DNA of 64,000 nt from Planctomycetota bacterium. GTDB taxonomy: Bacteria; Planctomycetota; Phycisphaerae; UBA1845. The number at the start of each line of letters is the position of its first letter. Within the stretch, counting starts at the first letter, position 1. Position numbers and translations under genes: made by a program. The notes beneath the pieces are model-generated. The model saw only the letters and a list, made by a program, of their open reading frames with translations. It had not been told where the DNA came from and did no database searches. Below, one piece after another: positions 9,066 through 17,660 of this stretch. The stretch covers positions 1 through 64,000 of the forward strand of contig JACQFE010000002.1 in the NCBI GenBank assembly GCA_016200265.1. The letters are read 5' to 3'.

Positions 9066-9830
9066 ATGAATTCAAATACAAACAAAGTAATCGCATTGAC
9101 CTCTTGTATGCTTTTTGCACTGAGCAGCATGCCGGCAGTCGCCGCCGACCTGCCCACCAAGAAGTTTCATATCGCGGAGGGATATTGCAAGCGCGGGGAT
9201 TTCAGGCAAGCGTTGGAATCGCTTCAAGAGTGCTTCGAGAAGGGGTTTCCGGTTCCGTCGGACGTATTTCGGTTTCCGGATTTTCAGTCGCTCATCAGGA
9301 ACGACGACGCCCGCAAAAAGTTAAACGACCTCCTTCGCCAGCACGCGCGGGAAAACAGTGTCAGGCTGGTGACAACGGATGAACCCGGCGAGCCGTTGAT
9401 CGTCACGATTATGGTGCGCAATCGCGAGGGAAAACCCGTGCCGGGCGCGAAGGTCTACGTCTTTCATGCCGACGCCTCTGGGCAATACACGCCCACGTTA
9501 CCAATGAATGAACAGAATCCGCGTTTGTTTGCGTATCTGAAGACCGGAGCGGATGGAAAAATCGAGTTTCGCACGGTTCGTCCGGGGCAATACCCGGAGC
9601 GGAACGACGTTTCCGGCGACGACAAATTCGTGCCGCGGCACATTCATTTCGCAGTGACCGCACTCGGCTTCGCGGAATACAAGGGCCAGATGATCTTCGA
9701 CGACGATGAGCGCGTGACGGGTCATTGGCGCGAATGGGCCAAGAAGCTGAACTATCCAATCGCCCACGTTACGCACGATGACAGCAACCGCCGTCTGGCG
9801 GATTGCGAATTTATTCTCGAACGCAAGTAG
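9066..9830 (+). CDS. Secreted TPR + intradiol dioxygenase-like protein
   Basis: A 254-residue protein with a signal peptide cleaved near AVAA-DLP (residue 27). Residues 36-92 form a TPR-like helical pair (AEGYCKRGDFRQALESLQ). Residues 110-250 match the intradiol ring-cleavage dioxygenase fold (GKPVPGAKVYVFHADASGQY, TGADGKIEFRTVRPGQYP). The non-haem iron ligands of that family can be placed as Tyr141, Tyr176, His192 and His194 (RHIHF), so the metal site looks intact. Cytoplasmic intradiol enzymes cleave catechols; the substrate of this exported form is unknown. The ATG at 9066 is chosen over longer frames because it gives the clean signal peptide. Confidence 0.75.
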   Translation: MNSNTNKVIALTSCMLFALSSMPAVAADLPTKKFHIAEGYCKRGDFRQALESLQECFEKGFPVPSDVFRFPDFQSLIRNDDARKKLNDLLRQHARENSVRLVTTDEPGEPLIVTIMVRNREGKPVPGAKVYVFHADASGQYTPTLPMNEQNPRLFAYLKTGADGKIEFRTVRPGQYPERNDVSGDDKFVPRHIHFAVTALGFAEYKGQMIFDDDERVTGHWREWAKKLNYPIAHVTHDDSNRRLADCEFILERK

Positions 9831-9839
9831 CCGCCAACA

Positions 9840-12347
9840 CTACGATCGGCGCGAACTTCGCAACCATCGCAGCGAGCTTAATCCGCAGAAGATCATGAAG
9901 ATGGTCGCAACGCCGGACGCTCCACACGCCCGTGGCGGGAAGTTGAGATTCCATGTGCCGGAAACGGGACCGGGTTCGCCGGGCGGCGGTTCCTCGCAGG
10001 CGTCGCCCACTCCATTGCCGTTCGCATCGGCCTGGTCCGCATTGGCGACCGTTGGGCAATTATCGCAAGCATCCCCAACGCCGTCGCCGTCCGTATCGAG
10101 CTGGTCGAAGTTTGCGATGTTCGCGCAGTTGTCGCAGGCGTCACCTACGCCATCGCCGTCCGCGTCACTTTGGTTCGCGTTCGCGACAGCCGAGCAGTTG
10201 TCACACTTATTGCCGATGCCGTCGCCATCGCTGTCGGCCTGATCAGCGTTCGCGGCATTGACGCAGTTGTCACACACGTCGCCGACGCCATCGCCGTCCG
10301 CATCGGCCTGATCCGCGTTGGCGACTGCGGGACAGTTGTCGCAGGCATCGCCGATCCTGTCGCTGTCGGAGTCCTTTTGATCGTTGTTGACAACGTCCAC
10401 GCAATTGTCGTTCTCATCGCAGATGCCGTCGTTGTCGGCATCGTCGCATCCGCGGGGACAGCCGGTGTCAGGTCGGCCGACTTCGTTCGGACACTGGTCG
10501 ACGCAATCCGGCACACCGTCGCCATCGGTGTCCGTTTCCAATGCTCCGCAGCCGCAGAATCCCGGTACCGACTTCAGAGGGTCAGTCGGGCAGCCGTCCA
10601 CCGCATTCACCACACCGTCGCCGTCCATATCGTCGTCGCAAAGATCGCCCGCACCGTCACCGTCGATGTCCGACTGGTTCGCATTGGCGATCATTGGGCA
10701 ATTGTCATTGCCGTTGGCAACACCGTCACCGTCGATATCCCCGTCGCACGGATCGCCCAAGCCATCGCCGTCGATGTCTCCCTGGCCGGGATTGGGAACC
10801 AGCGGACAGTTATCATTCACGTCGAGTACGCCGTCGTTGTCATCATCATCGTCGCAGGGATCTCCTAACGCGTCGTTATCATTGTTGGCCTGATCCGCGT
10901 TGGCGACAAACGGGCAGTTGTCGGTGGCATCGGGCACACCGTCGCCATCGGTGTCCAACAGGCATTGCACGCCGTCGCCGATGTAATTCGCGTTGCACGC
11001 GCAAGTGAATCTGCCCGGCGTGTTCGTACACGTTGCGTTGGCGTCGCAGTTGTCCGTGCCGGCCGTGCATTCGTCGATATCAGTCGCACAGTTCGTTCCT
11101 GTGTATCCAGTATTGGCGCAATTGCAGCTATAACTCCCCGGACTATTGGTGCAGATGCCGCCGTGCTGGCAGGGATTGTTCAAACATTCATTGACGTCCG
11201 TCCCGCAGTCGGCGGCGGACCAGCCGAGAACGCAGGTGCAGGAATCATCAGGGATGCATATTCCATGCCCTGAACAGCTTGTGTTGGCGTCGCAAACGAA
11301 TTCGAATGCTCCCGCGTCGCACGCTCCCCCATGCGGGCGCGCGATGCCGCGCTGATCGGTCGTCACGGCGCAACTACCCGCAGGAATAAGGTTGATGGCG
11401 ATGCTGCCTTGCAAGAGGGCGTGCATTTGCGTCGGTCCACCATTGTCGGCCAGTGGCCCCAGATTGGGATCGCCGGAGATGCTTCCCGATCCTGGGGTAA
11501 TACATGAGCCGTCTTCGATGATGTTGCCTCCGCCGTCGGTAAACATTCCTACTTGGCTGCAATCCCCTCCCGCAACGCTATTGGCCACGATGCTGTTCTT
11601 CAGCGTGAGCGTGCCGCCGCTGTTGTGGATCCCGCCGCCGGACGCCGCTGTGTTCCCGCTGACCGTGCAGTTGGTCAGCGTCAGCGTGCCGCCGTTGTTG
11701 AAGATCGCGCCACCGCGGCTATTGGCGCTGTTGGCCGAATTTCCGCTGACCGTGCTGTTGATCAGCGTCAGCGTGCCGGTGGTACTGTTGAAGATCGCGC
11801 CGCCGTAGCTATAGGCGCCGCCGCTGGCCGAATTTCCGCTGACCGTGCTGTTGATCAGCGTCAGCGTGCCGGTGGTGTCGTTGAAGATCCCGCCGCCATA
11901 GCCAGCGAGGGCGCCGGACACCGTGTTCCCGCTGAGGGTGCAGTTGGCCAGCGTCAGCGTACTGGCGTTATAGATCGCGCCGCCGGTAGAAAGGGTGTAA
12001 TTGCCCCCGGTGATCGTGAGTCCGTTCAAGGTCACGGTTCCATGCGCAATAAAGAACACCTGGACTTGGTTGTTGCCGCTGACGATGATTTGATTCCCTC
12101 CGTCGATGGTCACATCGTCGGAGATACTCAACGTGCTGGTCAGCACGATGGTGTGCGAAGGAATGGTGGGGTCAAAAGTAATCGTGTCGGCCCCCGGATT
12201 AGCGTTTGCTTGGATAATACTATCGCGCAAGGACCCCGGCCCGCTGTCGGATATGTTCGTGACAACAAACACCGCTCCGAGCGTGTTGGAAGCGGTAAGA
12301 TGCGCGCTTAATATGATAACCGTTCCGGCCAAAATCGATCGAACCAT
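9840..12347 (-). CDS. Secreted surface protein: beta-helix, EGF and thrombospondin-3 repeats
   Basis: An 835-residue exported protein. The ATG at 12347 has GGAG 7 bases upstream and opens a signal peptide (about 1-24). Residues 25-345 form a right-handed beta-helix with repeated [15 protein letters not shown] units. Residues about 350-455 hold three EGF-like modules ([39 protein letters not shown]). Residues about 457-785 hold about twelve calcium-binding thrombospondin type 3 repeats (D-x-D-G-D-G-V-x-D-x-x-D-N-C). The C-terminus has a Pro/Gly linker, a CGASG box, one membrane helix and an Arg-rich end (RWLRSSRRS), which looks like a sorting or anchoring tail but is not the IPTL type. It probably acts as a calcium-stabilised surface or adhesion protein. 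It is convergent with the dioxygenase-like gene, 9 bases apart. Confidence 0.88.
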   Translation of the reverse strand: MVRSILAGTVIILSAHLTASNTLGAVFVVTNISDSGPGSLRDSIIQANANPGADTITFDPTIPSHTIVLTSTLSISDDVTIDGGNQIIVSGNNQVQVFFIAHGTVTLNGLTITGGNYTLSTGGAIYNASTLTLANCTLSGNTVSGALAGYGGGIFNDTTGTLTLINSTVSGNSASGGAYSYGGAIFNSTTGTLTLINSTVSGNSANSANSRGGAIFNNGGTLTLTNCTVSGNTAASGGGIHNSGGTLTLKNSIVANSVAGGDCSQVGMFTDGGGNIIEDGSCITPGSGSISGDPNLGPLADNGGPTQMHALLQGSIAINLIPAGSCAVTTDQRGIARPHGGACDAGAFEFVCDANTSCSGHGICIPDDSCTCVLGWSAADCGTDVNECLNNPCQHGGICTNSPGSYSCNCANTGYTGTNCATDIDECTAGTDNCDANATCTNTPGRFTCACNANYIGDGVQCLLDTDGDGVPDATDNCPFVANADQANNDNDALGDPCDDDDDNDGVLDVNDNCPLVPNPGQGDIDGDGLGDPCDGDIDGDGVANGNDNCPMIANANQSDIDGDGAGDLCDDDMDGDGVVNAVDGCPTDPLKSVPGFCGCGALETDTDGDGVPDCVDQCPNEVGRPDTGCPRGCDDADNDGICDENDNCVDVVNNDQKDSDSDRIGDACDNCPAVANADQADADGDGVGDVCDNCVNAANADQADSDGDGIGNKCDNCSAVANANQSDADGDGVGDACDNCANIANFDQLDTDGDGVGDACDNCPTVANADQADANGNGVGDACEEPPPGEPGPVSGTWNLNFPPRACGASGVATIFMIFCGLSSLRWLRSSRRS
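10000..10960. repeat. Tandem thrombospondin-3 coding repeats
   Basis: About twelve degenerate units of about 39-81 bases, each encoding D-x-D-G-D-G-x-G-D-x-C-D-N-C. DNA identity is high among the last five units (10010-10375), which suggests recent expansion or recombination. The beta-helix region at 11590-11960 also has a tandem DNA repeat of roughly 90-100 bases. Confidence 0.75.
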
Positions 12348-12609
12348 ATCCAAGCTCCGTTTGGGAAACCGTCCGTGGGACGAACCGCGCGCAAACCCTT
12401 GCGTGCCAGAGAAGAGGCTGATGGGCCAATATATCAATCGCAGGGGGCCGCGTAAACGAACAAATGCAAATCGGAACGAGCGATAACCATGTTTGCGGCG
12501 CATTCGACAGTACTTGCGGCGACAACTATCTACGCTGGTTTACCTTGCTTGCCTCTCTTATGATCCGGATTCGGCGGGCAGAGCCAAGGACCTTGATGGG
12601 AGTTCAATT

Positions 12610-13959
12610 ATGAAGCGCACGATTCGACGCATCGTTTCAGTTGTCGCAATTACCACGATGTCACTTGCTGGCATATCGATGGCCCAAAACTGGCCGTCAT
12701 TTCGCGGGCCCAATGGATCGGGCCTTGGCACGGGCAGCCCACCGACCAAATGGAACGTCGAAAGCGGTGAGAACATTAAATGGAAAGTCAAAGTGCCAGG
12801 GCTTGGGCACTCGTCGCCGATCGTCTGGGGCGATCGAATTTTTCTAACCACCGCGGTCAGCGTCGCGGGCGAGGAATCGCTTCAAACCGGCTGGCTGCAA
12901 GGAACCGGCGATTCGCCCAAGGAATCCGGCGAGTGGGAATGGCAAGTGCTCGCACTCGATAAGGCCACTGGAAAGACGCTTTGGACGCAGACGGCCACCA
13001 AGGGCGTGCCGAAATTCAAACGCCACATCAAGGCCACTCACGCCAACAGCACGCCCGCAACGGATGGCAAGCACGTCGTCGCATTTTTCGGCTCCGAGGG
13101 TTTGTATTGCTACGACCTCGACGGCAAGCTGCTTTGGAAAAAAGACCTTGGCTCGATGAACGTAGGCCCGGCAGGCTTTCCGGATATGCAGTGGGGTGCC
13201 GCGACCTCCCCCATCATTCACGAAGACAAAGTAATTTTGCAGCTTGATTATCAGGGATCATCGAGCTGGGCCGCCTTCGATATCAACACCGGCAGCGAGT
13301 TGATGCGCATCGATCGCGGCGACGATCCGACATGGACCACGCCATCAATCTATCAAGGTAAGGGCGGCACGCAGCTTGTGTGTAACGGCTACAAGAAGAT
13401 GGCCGGCTACGATCTGGCCACCGGAAAAGAGCTTTGGCAGATCCACGATGGCGGCGACGTTCCAGTGCCCAGACCGGTCATCTTCGGAGATATTTTCTTC
13501 CTGACGAACGGTCACGGCCGCAGCCCGATCTACGCGGTCAAGGCCGATGCATCCGGCGATATTACGCCTGCGGGTGAGGATAAGACGTCTGCCGGACTCG
13601 CCTGGTACAAGCCGGTCAAGGGTTCGTACATGCCCACGCCGATCGTCGTGGACGGAGTGCTTTACGTGGCCAGTGATAACGGCATTTACACTGGCTTCGA
13701 CGCCAAGACCGGCGAGCAGATCGTTCGCGAGCGCGTTCCCGCGGGTGGCAACTCAACCTTCTCGGCCTCACCGGTCGCGGCGGACGGCCGCATCTATACG
13801 ACCAGCGAGGACGGGCAGATCGACGTGCTCAGGGCCGGCAAGCAATATGAAGTGTTGGCGTCGAACCGCATGGGTGAAACGTGCATGGCCACTCCGGCAA
13901 TCTCCGACGGCCTGCTCATCGTGCGCGGGAAAGATCACCTTTTCTGCATCGGGAAGTAG
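12610..13959 (+). CDS. Exported PQQ-like beta-propeller protein
   Basis: A 449-residue protein from the ATG at 12610, with GGGAG 7 bases upstream. The signal peptide ends near SMAQ-NWPSFRG (about 26). The NWPSFRGPNGSG opening and repeated W-K/A-T-G-K-x-L-W blades (ALDKATGKTLW, DLDGKLLW, DLATGKELW, DAKTGEQI) mark the PQQ-binding-like/BamB-type propeller, common in Planctomycetota. The conserved H-S-S-P-I-V-W blade start is present. No quinoprotein dehydrogenase residues could be confirmed, so a structural or binding role is as likely as catalysis. It is divergent from the surface protein gene and is followed by dispersed repeats. Confidence 0.85.
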   Translation: MKRTIRRIVSVVAITTMSLAGISMAQNWPSFRGPNGSGLGTGSPPTKWNVESGENIKWKVKVPGLGHSSPIVWGDRIFLTTAVSVAGEESLQTGWLQGTGDSPKESGEWEWQVLALDKATGKTLWTQTATKGVPKFKRHIKATHANSTPATDGKHVVAFFGSEGLYCYDLDGKLLWKKDLGSMNVGPAGFPDMQWGAATSPIIHEDKVILQLDYQGSSSWAAFDINTGSELMRIDRGDDPTWTTPSIYQGKGGTQLVCNGYKKMAGYDLATGKELWQIHDGGDVPVPRPVIFGDIFFLTNGHGRSPIYAVKADASGDITPAGEDKTSAGLAWYKPVKGSYMPTPIVVDGVLYVASDNGIYTGFDAKTGEQIVRERVPAGGNSTFSASPVAADGRIYTTSEDGQIDVLRAGKQYEVLASNRMGETCMATPAISDGLLIVRGKDHLFCIGK

Positions 13960-13962
13960 ACG

Positions 13963-14090
13963 TGGGGCGGGCTCCGCCCGCCGCCCGCCATTCTGAGGTT
14001 GCAAACGCGACCACCGTCATTCTGAGTCCCGGCGCACCGGGACGAAGAATCTCGAAGAGATTCTTCGCTTCGCGTGACATTTGCCTCCTT
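13963..14090. repeat. Dispersed repeats: GGGCGGGCTCCGCCC hairpin and GTCATTCTGAG element
   Basis: GGGCGG-GCT-CCGCCC at about 13966-13981 can form a tight hairpin just after the propeller gene. From 14016 a GTCATTCTGAG ... GACGAAGAATCTC-GAA-GAGATTCTTCG ... GTGACA unit follows, with a perfect palindrome around 14044-14066. Related units occur at 35283 and 52531. They fill the gap between the two genes and may act as a terminator; no long T-run is present. Confidence 0.65.
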
Positions 14091-14158
14091 TTGCACTTTC
14101 AGACATGTCCAATGCCGCCATAGGCCGACGTATACTGTAGAAGGAGCGGAGGCTTCCT

Positions 14159-14878
14159 ATGCGGCTGTTCAAAATCGTATTTGCATCGGCGTTGGGGCTG
14201 GGATGTGTCGGCGTCGCCGTGCTCAAATTTGGGCATCTCGAGGTCGAACGGTTGACCGCGCAGGTCGCGAGCCTGGAGAAAGAAAAGCACGAGCTAGGCC
14301 ATTTCATCGAGCGGTTGAGCGCGTCGCGCCGCGTCGCTCAGGTCGATATCGTCGGACAATTCGCCGACGAGCATGGCCACACGCACAGCACGATCCGCTG
14401 GGTCGAGATCGCCCCGGACGGCACGCTAAGCGAGCCTCAGACGGTCGACGCAATCGGTGAGCTTGTGTACTTCGAGGCGGCCGTCATCAAGTTCGTGTCG
14501 GAAAGCGTCGGCAAGGGCGAGACTGGCAAATCGAGCAGTCTCGCGGCGTTTCGGCGAATTTTCGGCGAGATGCAGACCCCCGCGCTCGTTGCCAATCTTG
14601 AGCCGTTCATCCCGGCCAATCAAAAAGCGAAAGAGGTCCTGGACGAGGGTCGGCTCTGGGACCTTTTCTGGGAATTGATGGACGATCCCACGCTGGCCGG
14701 GAAATATGGCGTTCGAACGGCCCAGTGCGAGGCCCCTGCGGTTCGCGTTCATGCCGGCCAGATTTGGGAAGTCTCGCTCGATGCCGCCGGCGGACTAAAC
14801 GTCCGGCTCATCGGCCGCCGCGACGGCGTTTCACCGATGCCGCAGCCCATCGCCGCCGCCCCCCGCGATCGAAAATGA
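14159..14878 (+). CDS. Hypothetical membrane-anchored coiled-coil protein
   Basis: A 239-residue protein whose ATG has GGAGG 6 bases upstream. A short N-terminal membrane anchor (residues 5-24) is followed by a coiled-coil stretch at about 28-55 (VERLTAQVASLEKEKHELGHFIERL). A conserved-looking domain then runs from 60 to 225 with VAQVDIVGQ, IRWVEIAPDG and DLFWELMDDPTLAGKYGVRTAQCEA. I do not recognise the family. The layout suggests a periplasmic protein held at the inner membrane. It stands alone between dispersed repeats, with no obvious operon partner. Confidence 0.65.
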   Translation: MRLFKIVFASALGLGCVGVAVLKFGHLEVERLTAQVASLEKEKHELGHFIERLSASRRVAQVDIVGQFADEHGHTHSTIRWVEIAPDGTLSEPQTVDAIGELVYFEAAVIKFVSESVGKGETGKSSSLAAFRRIFGEMQTPALVANLEPFIPANQKAKEVLDEGRLWDLFWELMDDPTLAGKYGVRTAQCEAPAVRVHAGQIWEVSLDAAGGLNVRLIGRRDGVSPMPQPIAAAPRDRK

Positions 14879-14932
14879 TACAATGACCAGTCGGCGTCGT
14901 GCGGCCTTACCCTTTGAACTGGCCGGTCAGAG

Positions 14933-14967
14933 CCTCCCCCCTTTATAAGGGGGGATCGAGGGGGGTA
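14933..14967. repeat. G/C-run palindromic repeat, copy 2
   Basis: CCTCCCCCC-TTTATAA-GGGGGG-ATCGAGGGGGG, the intergenic counterpart of the copies inside the hydrolase and aspS genes. Confidence 0.8.
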
Positions 14968-15131
14968 AGTCTATACAATTGACCGCATGATGCCATGACC
15001 ATGACGCTTGATCGATTGGGAGTTCGCCAATGATCTTTGTCCGAAACATGACCCGGCATGCCGCTACTTCATCCCGATACAACTGCGGTTGGGAATTGAT
15101 GGATGGCTCAATTCGGCGCCCGGAACCCACG

Positions 15132-16079
15132 ATGCGATATTCAATTTGGTTTGTGATGGCAGCGGCGATTGTGGTAACGTCCACAAACTCAGCGGTTCCA
15201 ATCTCACTGGCTGAAGACAATGCACACGCCAAAACGGCTGACTGCACGCCCGAAAACACTGTGGATTTCATTCGAACCAGCTTGACTCGCTCGCGAGCGG
15301 GCCAATCTCGGACCCCTACTCTTGAGGCACTCGCCTGTCTGGCGGCTACCGAAAAAGATGGGAATATTGCCTACGAAGCTCTTCGAGCACTCGTGCATAT
15401 CGCTTCCGAACCGGAAATCGCTCGCCGGTATTTGCTCCAGGTACTGGATGACCCTCGAGCAGACTCCCACTATGTGCGTCAAACGATTTGTGAGCTCGTG
15501 ATCTATGTCGCCGACGAGCAGGTCAGGTCACGTTTTCGGCAACAAGTAGCGGCTGGATGGGAGCGCCAGGACATCGGCCCGGAACTCTGGTCCCTCGTTG
15601 AATTGGGGGATTTGAAATTCTTGGAGTGGCTGACCGAGATTGATCGTAACCTACCGCAATCAGATCAGCGGAAAGTCTGGTTGCAGGCTCAGGAACGTCA
15701 AGTGAAAGCACAACATGATTCGGATGAACTTCTTACCCTCCTCAAAGTCGAATCGCCGATAATCTCTAATGCATGGCTCCTACGTCAGGGGCTGCGCAAT
15801 GGAGTAGACCGAGATCGTTTGCGGGATGCTGCCGTTTCGTTTTTGCGATGGGTACAACTGACGAAAAAAAGTCGTTATAATGCTGCGGAACTGCTGAATG
15901 AATGCCGTGAGTCAAATCTTCTGTTGCCCGAACAAATGACGGAATTTCAGGCACTTGGGGGCAAGCGGCCGAGCGATATGGAAGGACCCGAGGACGTCGT
16001 ACCGTGGGCTACAGCTGCGGATGAAATGCGCAGGAAATTCTATCGACTCGACAAGCCAACTGAACAGTCCAAGGACTAA
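15132..16079 (+). CDS. Hypothetical secreted alpha-helical protein
   Basis: About 315 residues from the ATG at 15132, which gives a signal peptide (YSIWFVMAAAIVVTSTNS ... SLAED). The open frame starts at 15030, but that extension is hydrophilic and lacks a better ribosome site, so the start is uncertain. The mature protein is helix-rich with HEAT-like features (ALACLAATEKDGNIAYEALRALVHIA, YLLQVLDDPRADSHYVRQTICELV). It is probably a periplasmic scaffold; I do not recognise a named family. It lies between a G/C-run repeat and a small membrane protein gene on the same strand. Confidence 0.6.
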   Translation: MRYSIWFVMAAAIVVTSTNSAVPISLAEDNAHAKTADCTPENTVDFIRTSLTRSRAGQSRTPTLEALACLAATEKDGNIAYEALRALVHIASEPEIARRYLLQVLDDPRADSHYVRQTICELVIYVADEQVRSRFRQQVAAGWERQDIGPELWSLVELGDLKFLEWLTEIDRNLPQSDQRKVWLQAQERQVKAQHDSDELLTLLKVESPIISNAWLLRQGLRNGVDRDRLRDAAVSFLRWVQLTKKSRYNAAELLNECRESNLLLPEQMTEFQALGGKRPSDMEGPEDVVPWATAADEMRRKFYRLDKPTEQSKD

Positions 16080-16112
16080 TTCGTTCATACCCGTATTTGA
16101 AGAGGCATGCGC

Positions 16113-16277
16113 ATGAACTTCACCCGCAACATGACCAAGGCTCACCGGATTCTTTACGCCGTGTCCGGCATCGCATTAATCGTTGTGCCGTTCTTGTTCG
16201 ACATGGCCAACGTGCTTCGCGTCTTTCTGATCGCATTCGGCTTGGTTGCCCTTGTTGAATCCTACTCCGGCTACTGA
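16113..16277 (+). CDS. Small membrane protein, DUF2892/YgaP-TM-like
   Basis: A 54-residue protein starting MNFTRNMTKAHRILY. It consists of two hydrophobic helices (about 14-30 and 34-48) joined by a short DMAN turn and ends in ESYSGY. Length, N-terminal R/H-rich entry and double-helix layout resemble the DUF2892 family of small inner-membrane proteins, but the usual Cys-Pro near the end is missing. It lies 33 bases downstream of the secreted helical protein gene on the same strand and may share its transcript. Function unknown. Confidence 0.5.
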   Translation: MNFTRNMTKAHRILYAVSGIALIVVPFLFDMANVLRVFLIAFGLVALVESYSGY

Positions 16278-16331
16278 CCGACCTGCGCGATGCTCGGTTC
16301 GAGTAAGAATACGAAGAAATGAATTCTCGAC

Positions 16332-16610
16332 CTACGCTGCTCGGGGCGGTTTCTTGCGGCCTTTGGGCTTACCGTGTTTTCCGTTGTGCAACGGTTCGAT
16401 GCGCGTGATGTGGATTGGGTCGCAGTAAACCGACCCTCCCGTGGGGATGCCATGTGCATCAAGTGGTGGGAGCGCGATCTGTACGATCGTCGAAGTGACG
16501 TAAACCATGTCCGGGTGCATGACCTCGTATGTCTCGCCATCGGAGATATGAATTCGAGCGCCCTGAAATGGCTGCGTTCGCAACAGCGCTTTGATTTCGT
16601 GCGCAAGCAT
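16332..16610 (-). CDS. Small conserved hypothetical protein (paralogue of 21222-21470)
   Basis: A 92-residue protein with L-R-T-Q-P-F-Q-G-A-R-I-H-I-S-D-G-E-T-Y-E followed by HPDMVYV. It shares the pattern [LK]-x-[RT]-x-P-F-x-[PG]-x-x-[MI]-x-[LI]-[TS]-[SD]-G-[E]-x with the protein at 21222-21470, then a basic C-terminus (KHGKPKGRKKPP). Such single-domain beta-rich proteins are frequent in Planctomycetota and related phyla; no function is known to me. It ends 54 bases from the facing small membrane protein gene and starts just downstream of korB on the same strand. Confidence 0.65.
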   Translation of the reverse strand: MLAHEIKALLRTQPFQGARIHISDGETYEVMHPDMVYVTSTIVQIALPPLDAHGIPTGGSVYCDPIHITRIEPLHNGKHGKPKGRKKPPRAA

Positions 16611-16637
16611 CTGACGGCCCCTCGTGCCTCACTCAGC

Positions 16638-17660
16638 TTAATTCACCACCCACGTCTCGCCGTCGTCGTAGAGGTCTTCGAGCTTGCCCGGGCCTTTGGC
16701 GCGGACAGCCGCATCGACCTGGCCCATGAGCATGTCTTCGTAGGTTGGCCGCTCCACGGCGCGGAAGACGCCCATCGGCTCGGGGAACTCCGGGAAGTGC
16801 ATGCGACTGAGCAAGTACGCGAGACTCGGCTCGACTTGTTTTTCATCGTGGAAGAGCAGATCGTCTTCCTTGATGTCGCCGCCAAGCTCAACGATCTCCG
16901 GATTCATGCCGTGCAGGCGGATGCCTTTCTTTTTGTCCTTGCCGAAGATGAGCGGCTTGCCATGTTCAAGGAATACCGTTGTGTCGTCTTTGGTCTCCTT
17001 GGACGTTGCATACTCAAAGGCCATGTCGTTGAAGATGTTGCAATTCTGGTAGATCTCAACAAACGCCGTCCCCTTGTGCTTGGCCGCTCGTTCGAGAACG
17101 TGTTCGAGGTGCTTGACGTTGACGTCAATCGAGCGTGCGACAAACGTGGCTTCGGCCCCAATGGCGACGGAGATCGGGTGCAGCGGATAATCGACTGAGC
17201 CGTCGGGCGTGGATTTTGTCTTCTTGCCCAGCGGCGAGGTCGGCGAGTATTGGCCTTTGGTCAAGCCGTAAATGCGGTTGTTGAACAGAAGGATTTTCAA
17301 ATTCACATTACGGCGGATGGTGTGCAGGAAGTGGTTGCCGCCGATGCTCAATCCGTCGCCGTCGCCCGTCGCGACCCAGACGTCGAGCGCGGGATTGGCA
17401 ACCTTGACGCCGGTGGCGACGGCCGGGGCGCGCCCGTGGATCGAGTGGAAGCCGTACGTGCTCATGTAATACGGAAAGCGGCTCGAGCAGCCGATGCCGG
17501 ACACGAACACGGTATTTTCTCGCTTCGCGCCGACCGTCGCGAGAACTTTCTTCACCTGCTGCAAGATCGAATAATCGCCGCAGCCCGGACACCAGCGAAT
17601 GTCCTGATCGCTTGCGTAGTCCTTGGCCGTCAGTTGAATGACCGAACTTTCCGTGCTCAT
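16638..17660 (-). CDS. korB: 2-oxoacid:ferredoxin oxidoreductase, beta subunit
   Basis: A 340-residue thiamine-diphosphate subunit. CPGCGD at 24-29 supplies Cys24 and Cys27, with Cys58 (GIGCSS) and Cys207 (YQNCNI) completing the four ligands expected for the [4Fe-4S] cluster. The ThDP/Mg motif is GDGDGLSIGGNH (99-110) with Asn127 and Asn128. With the alpha/gamma subunit it oxidatively decarboxylates a 2-oxoacid, most likely 2-oxoglutarate, to the acyl-CoA with reduction of ferredoxin. This length and the fused partner fit KorAB, though pyruvate or branched-chain substrates cannot be excluded. Its start overlaps the korA stop (ATGA), so the subunits are translationally coupled. Confidence 0.92.
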   Translation of the reverse strand: MSTESSVIQLTAKDYASDQDIRWCPGCGDYSILQQVKKVLATVGAKRENTVFVSGIGCSSRFPYYMSTYGFHSIHGRAPAVATGVKVANPALDVWVATGDGDGLSIGGNHFLHTIRRNVNLKILLFNNRIYGLTKGQYSPTSPLGKKTKSTPDGSVDYPLHPISVAIGAEATFVARSIDVNVKHLEHVLERAAKHKGTAFVEIYQNCNIFNDMAFEYATSKETKDDTTVFLEHGKPLIFGKDKKKGIRLHGMNPEIVELGGDIKEDDLLFHDEKQVEPSLAYLLSRMHFPEFPEPMGVFRAVERPTYEDMLMGQVDAAVRAKGPGKLEDLYDDGETWVVN

